A stretch of 64,000 bases of DNA from Ascidia mentula. Its lineage: Eukaryota; Chordata; Ascidiacea; Phlebobranchia; Ascidiidae. The DNA lies in NCBI GenBank assembly GCA_947561715.1, contig OX387205.1, positions 3,353,001 through 3,417,000 of the forward strand, given 5' to 3'. Shown piece by piece: positions 62,919 to 64,000 of the stretch. The position numbers and the translations under genes were made by a program. Position 1 is the first letter of the stretch; each line of letters opens with the position of its first letter. The notes beneath the pieces are model-generated. The model was not told the DNA's origin. It saw nothing but the letters and a program-made list of their open reading frames with translations, and did no database searches.

Positions 62919-64000
62919 GTGAGTAATTAAACCATACAAGATTGTTGGGGCCGTACGACTGACGCCGTTATATAGCAAGGTTAATATACCACAGTACGCA
63001 TACACCACATCCAGTGGTAATTTTAAAATCAAGTGTTTTTTGGGAAATAGGTAAGAATAACTTACCTCGTGTTCAAGCACTGCCAGGTTACAGAGCCAAC
63101 GCTTGCACTTATTAGGTATATCAGGAAGTAGTGCAGAGCTCTTTTAAAATGGTAGTGTTCCAGGCATATGACCACCTCGTAAGAATCAAATACGTTACCA
63201 TGTGTCACAAAATCGCTGTTACGCCTGGTGCGGAAAGCACTTAACGATTTGCACTTCTGTTTGCTCAAGCGTCGAGTACTGTCAATGCAAGTACTTACCT
63301 AAGTACTTCATTTTGCTGCGCTAGTATTTAATATGCTGTAGAGTACAGATATTATGAACTATCAAAATGTAGGTAAAAAACGAAGCATACATGATAGATT
63401 CCACCTTTGTCTCGTCAAAAGGAAGCACACAACGGCGAGTTATATAGTTTCCAACCATGAATTCGCCGGTTTCATACATTAGCCTAGTTATGTTACCATA
63501 GCAACCGATACAAGTGCCATTAAAGGTTGCAATGTGCTTTGATTTTCGCCAGAAAATTGGTCAACTGTAAGGATGTAAATCTATGAGGACCTAATCAAAC
63601 CCTGCAACAGGCCTGTAGGATTATGGTCTGTGGAATCAAAGTTTGAAACACTGATCCGTAGATTCTTGCCAGCGTCGCAAAACTGCAAATAACGGTGACG
63701 ATGCGCACTGGGTTTCATGCTGTGGCACTCCTTATTTCTCCAACCAATCCAGTCACTCATCAACCTACGAAACCTCATTTTCCTTTTTTAAGCCTAAAGT
63801 GCTGGGGGTCTACAACGCAGGGCACGCGTCGGTTTCACAATAACACGAGAGCTGGTTTTGTCAACACCATGTTTTCAAACTAATTGTTGTTTTAGATCCA
63901 ACAATGTTAATTCAAGCTTAGTTTTATACATGTTTTAAGACATTACCACTAAAAAATTTCCACGCAATTGTATGGCACGTGATAGCTAGTGCACAACAAA
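62919..64000 (+). other. Probable intron of the second ELOVL gene
   Basis: The stretch follows a GTGAGT donor at 62919. I see no exon matching the paralog's exon 5 ([13 protein letters not shown]), so the intron appears to run past the window edge. Confidence 0.5.

Overview
The window looks like nuclear DNA of an ascidian tunicate, most likely a Ciona-type genome. The evidence is AT-rich sequence, short GT-AG introns, chordate-type proteins (Ku70, USP37, tetraspanin-15, ELOVL, SLC16, arylsulfatase), and small broken transposons and Penelope-like retroelements between compact genes. The organism is inferred from these features; no search was run.

Region 1 (1-20 kb) is an accessory, immune-like region. 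It starts with a ficolin-like secreted protein (collagen repeats plus fibrinogen domain, minus strand, cut by the window edge). Three tandem minus-strand copies of a cell-surface receptor gene follow: signal peptide, Ig-like domain, CCP/sushi domain, two Ig-like domains, one membrane span, and a cytoplasmic tail. Copies B (8655-11899, 521 aa) and C (16101-18877, 527 aa) can be read through ten exons with every splice phase in register, and both end in a tail with two tyrosine motifs (YINV and YETF). Copy A (4401-6765) has a stop in an Ig exon and lacks the tail exons at the expected place. Duplicated flanks, duplicated Penelope-like reverse-transcriptase debris and an orphan 5' flank show unequal exchange.

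Region 2 (20-30 kb) holds Penelope-like endonuclease relics, an intronless four-span LRRC8/pannexin-like protein with no leucine-rich repeats, a hAT-type miniature transposon with an exact 8-bp target duplication, and a complete 13-exon Ku70 gene (XRCC6, 599 aa) that needs two GC-AG introns.

Region 3 (30-45 kb) is ordinary gene-dense sequence. A roughly 26-exon USP37-type deubiquitinase (minus) is convergent with XRCC6 and divergent from a TSPAN15-type tetraspanin (plus, 7 exons, 275 aa). An intronless arylsulfatase of the B/I/J group (521 aa) follows.

Region 4 (45-64 kb) holds an SLC16-type monocarboxylate transporter (minus; last exon not found) and two head-to-head ELOVL fatty-acid elongases (minus 52454-56520, complete; plus from 59511, incomplete). 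They share a nearly identical patch within one exon, which suggests gene conversion. Between and inside them lie Penelope-like remains, inverted-repeat elements and two hammerhead-ribozyme-like motifs.

No prokaryotic features, CRISPR arrays or rRNA were seen. The most interesting candidate system is the receptor cluster beside the ficolin-like gene.
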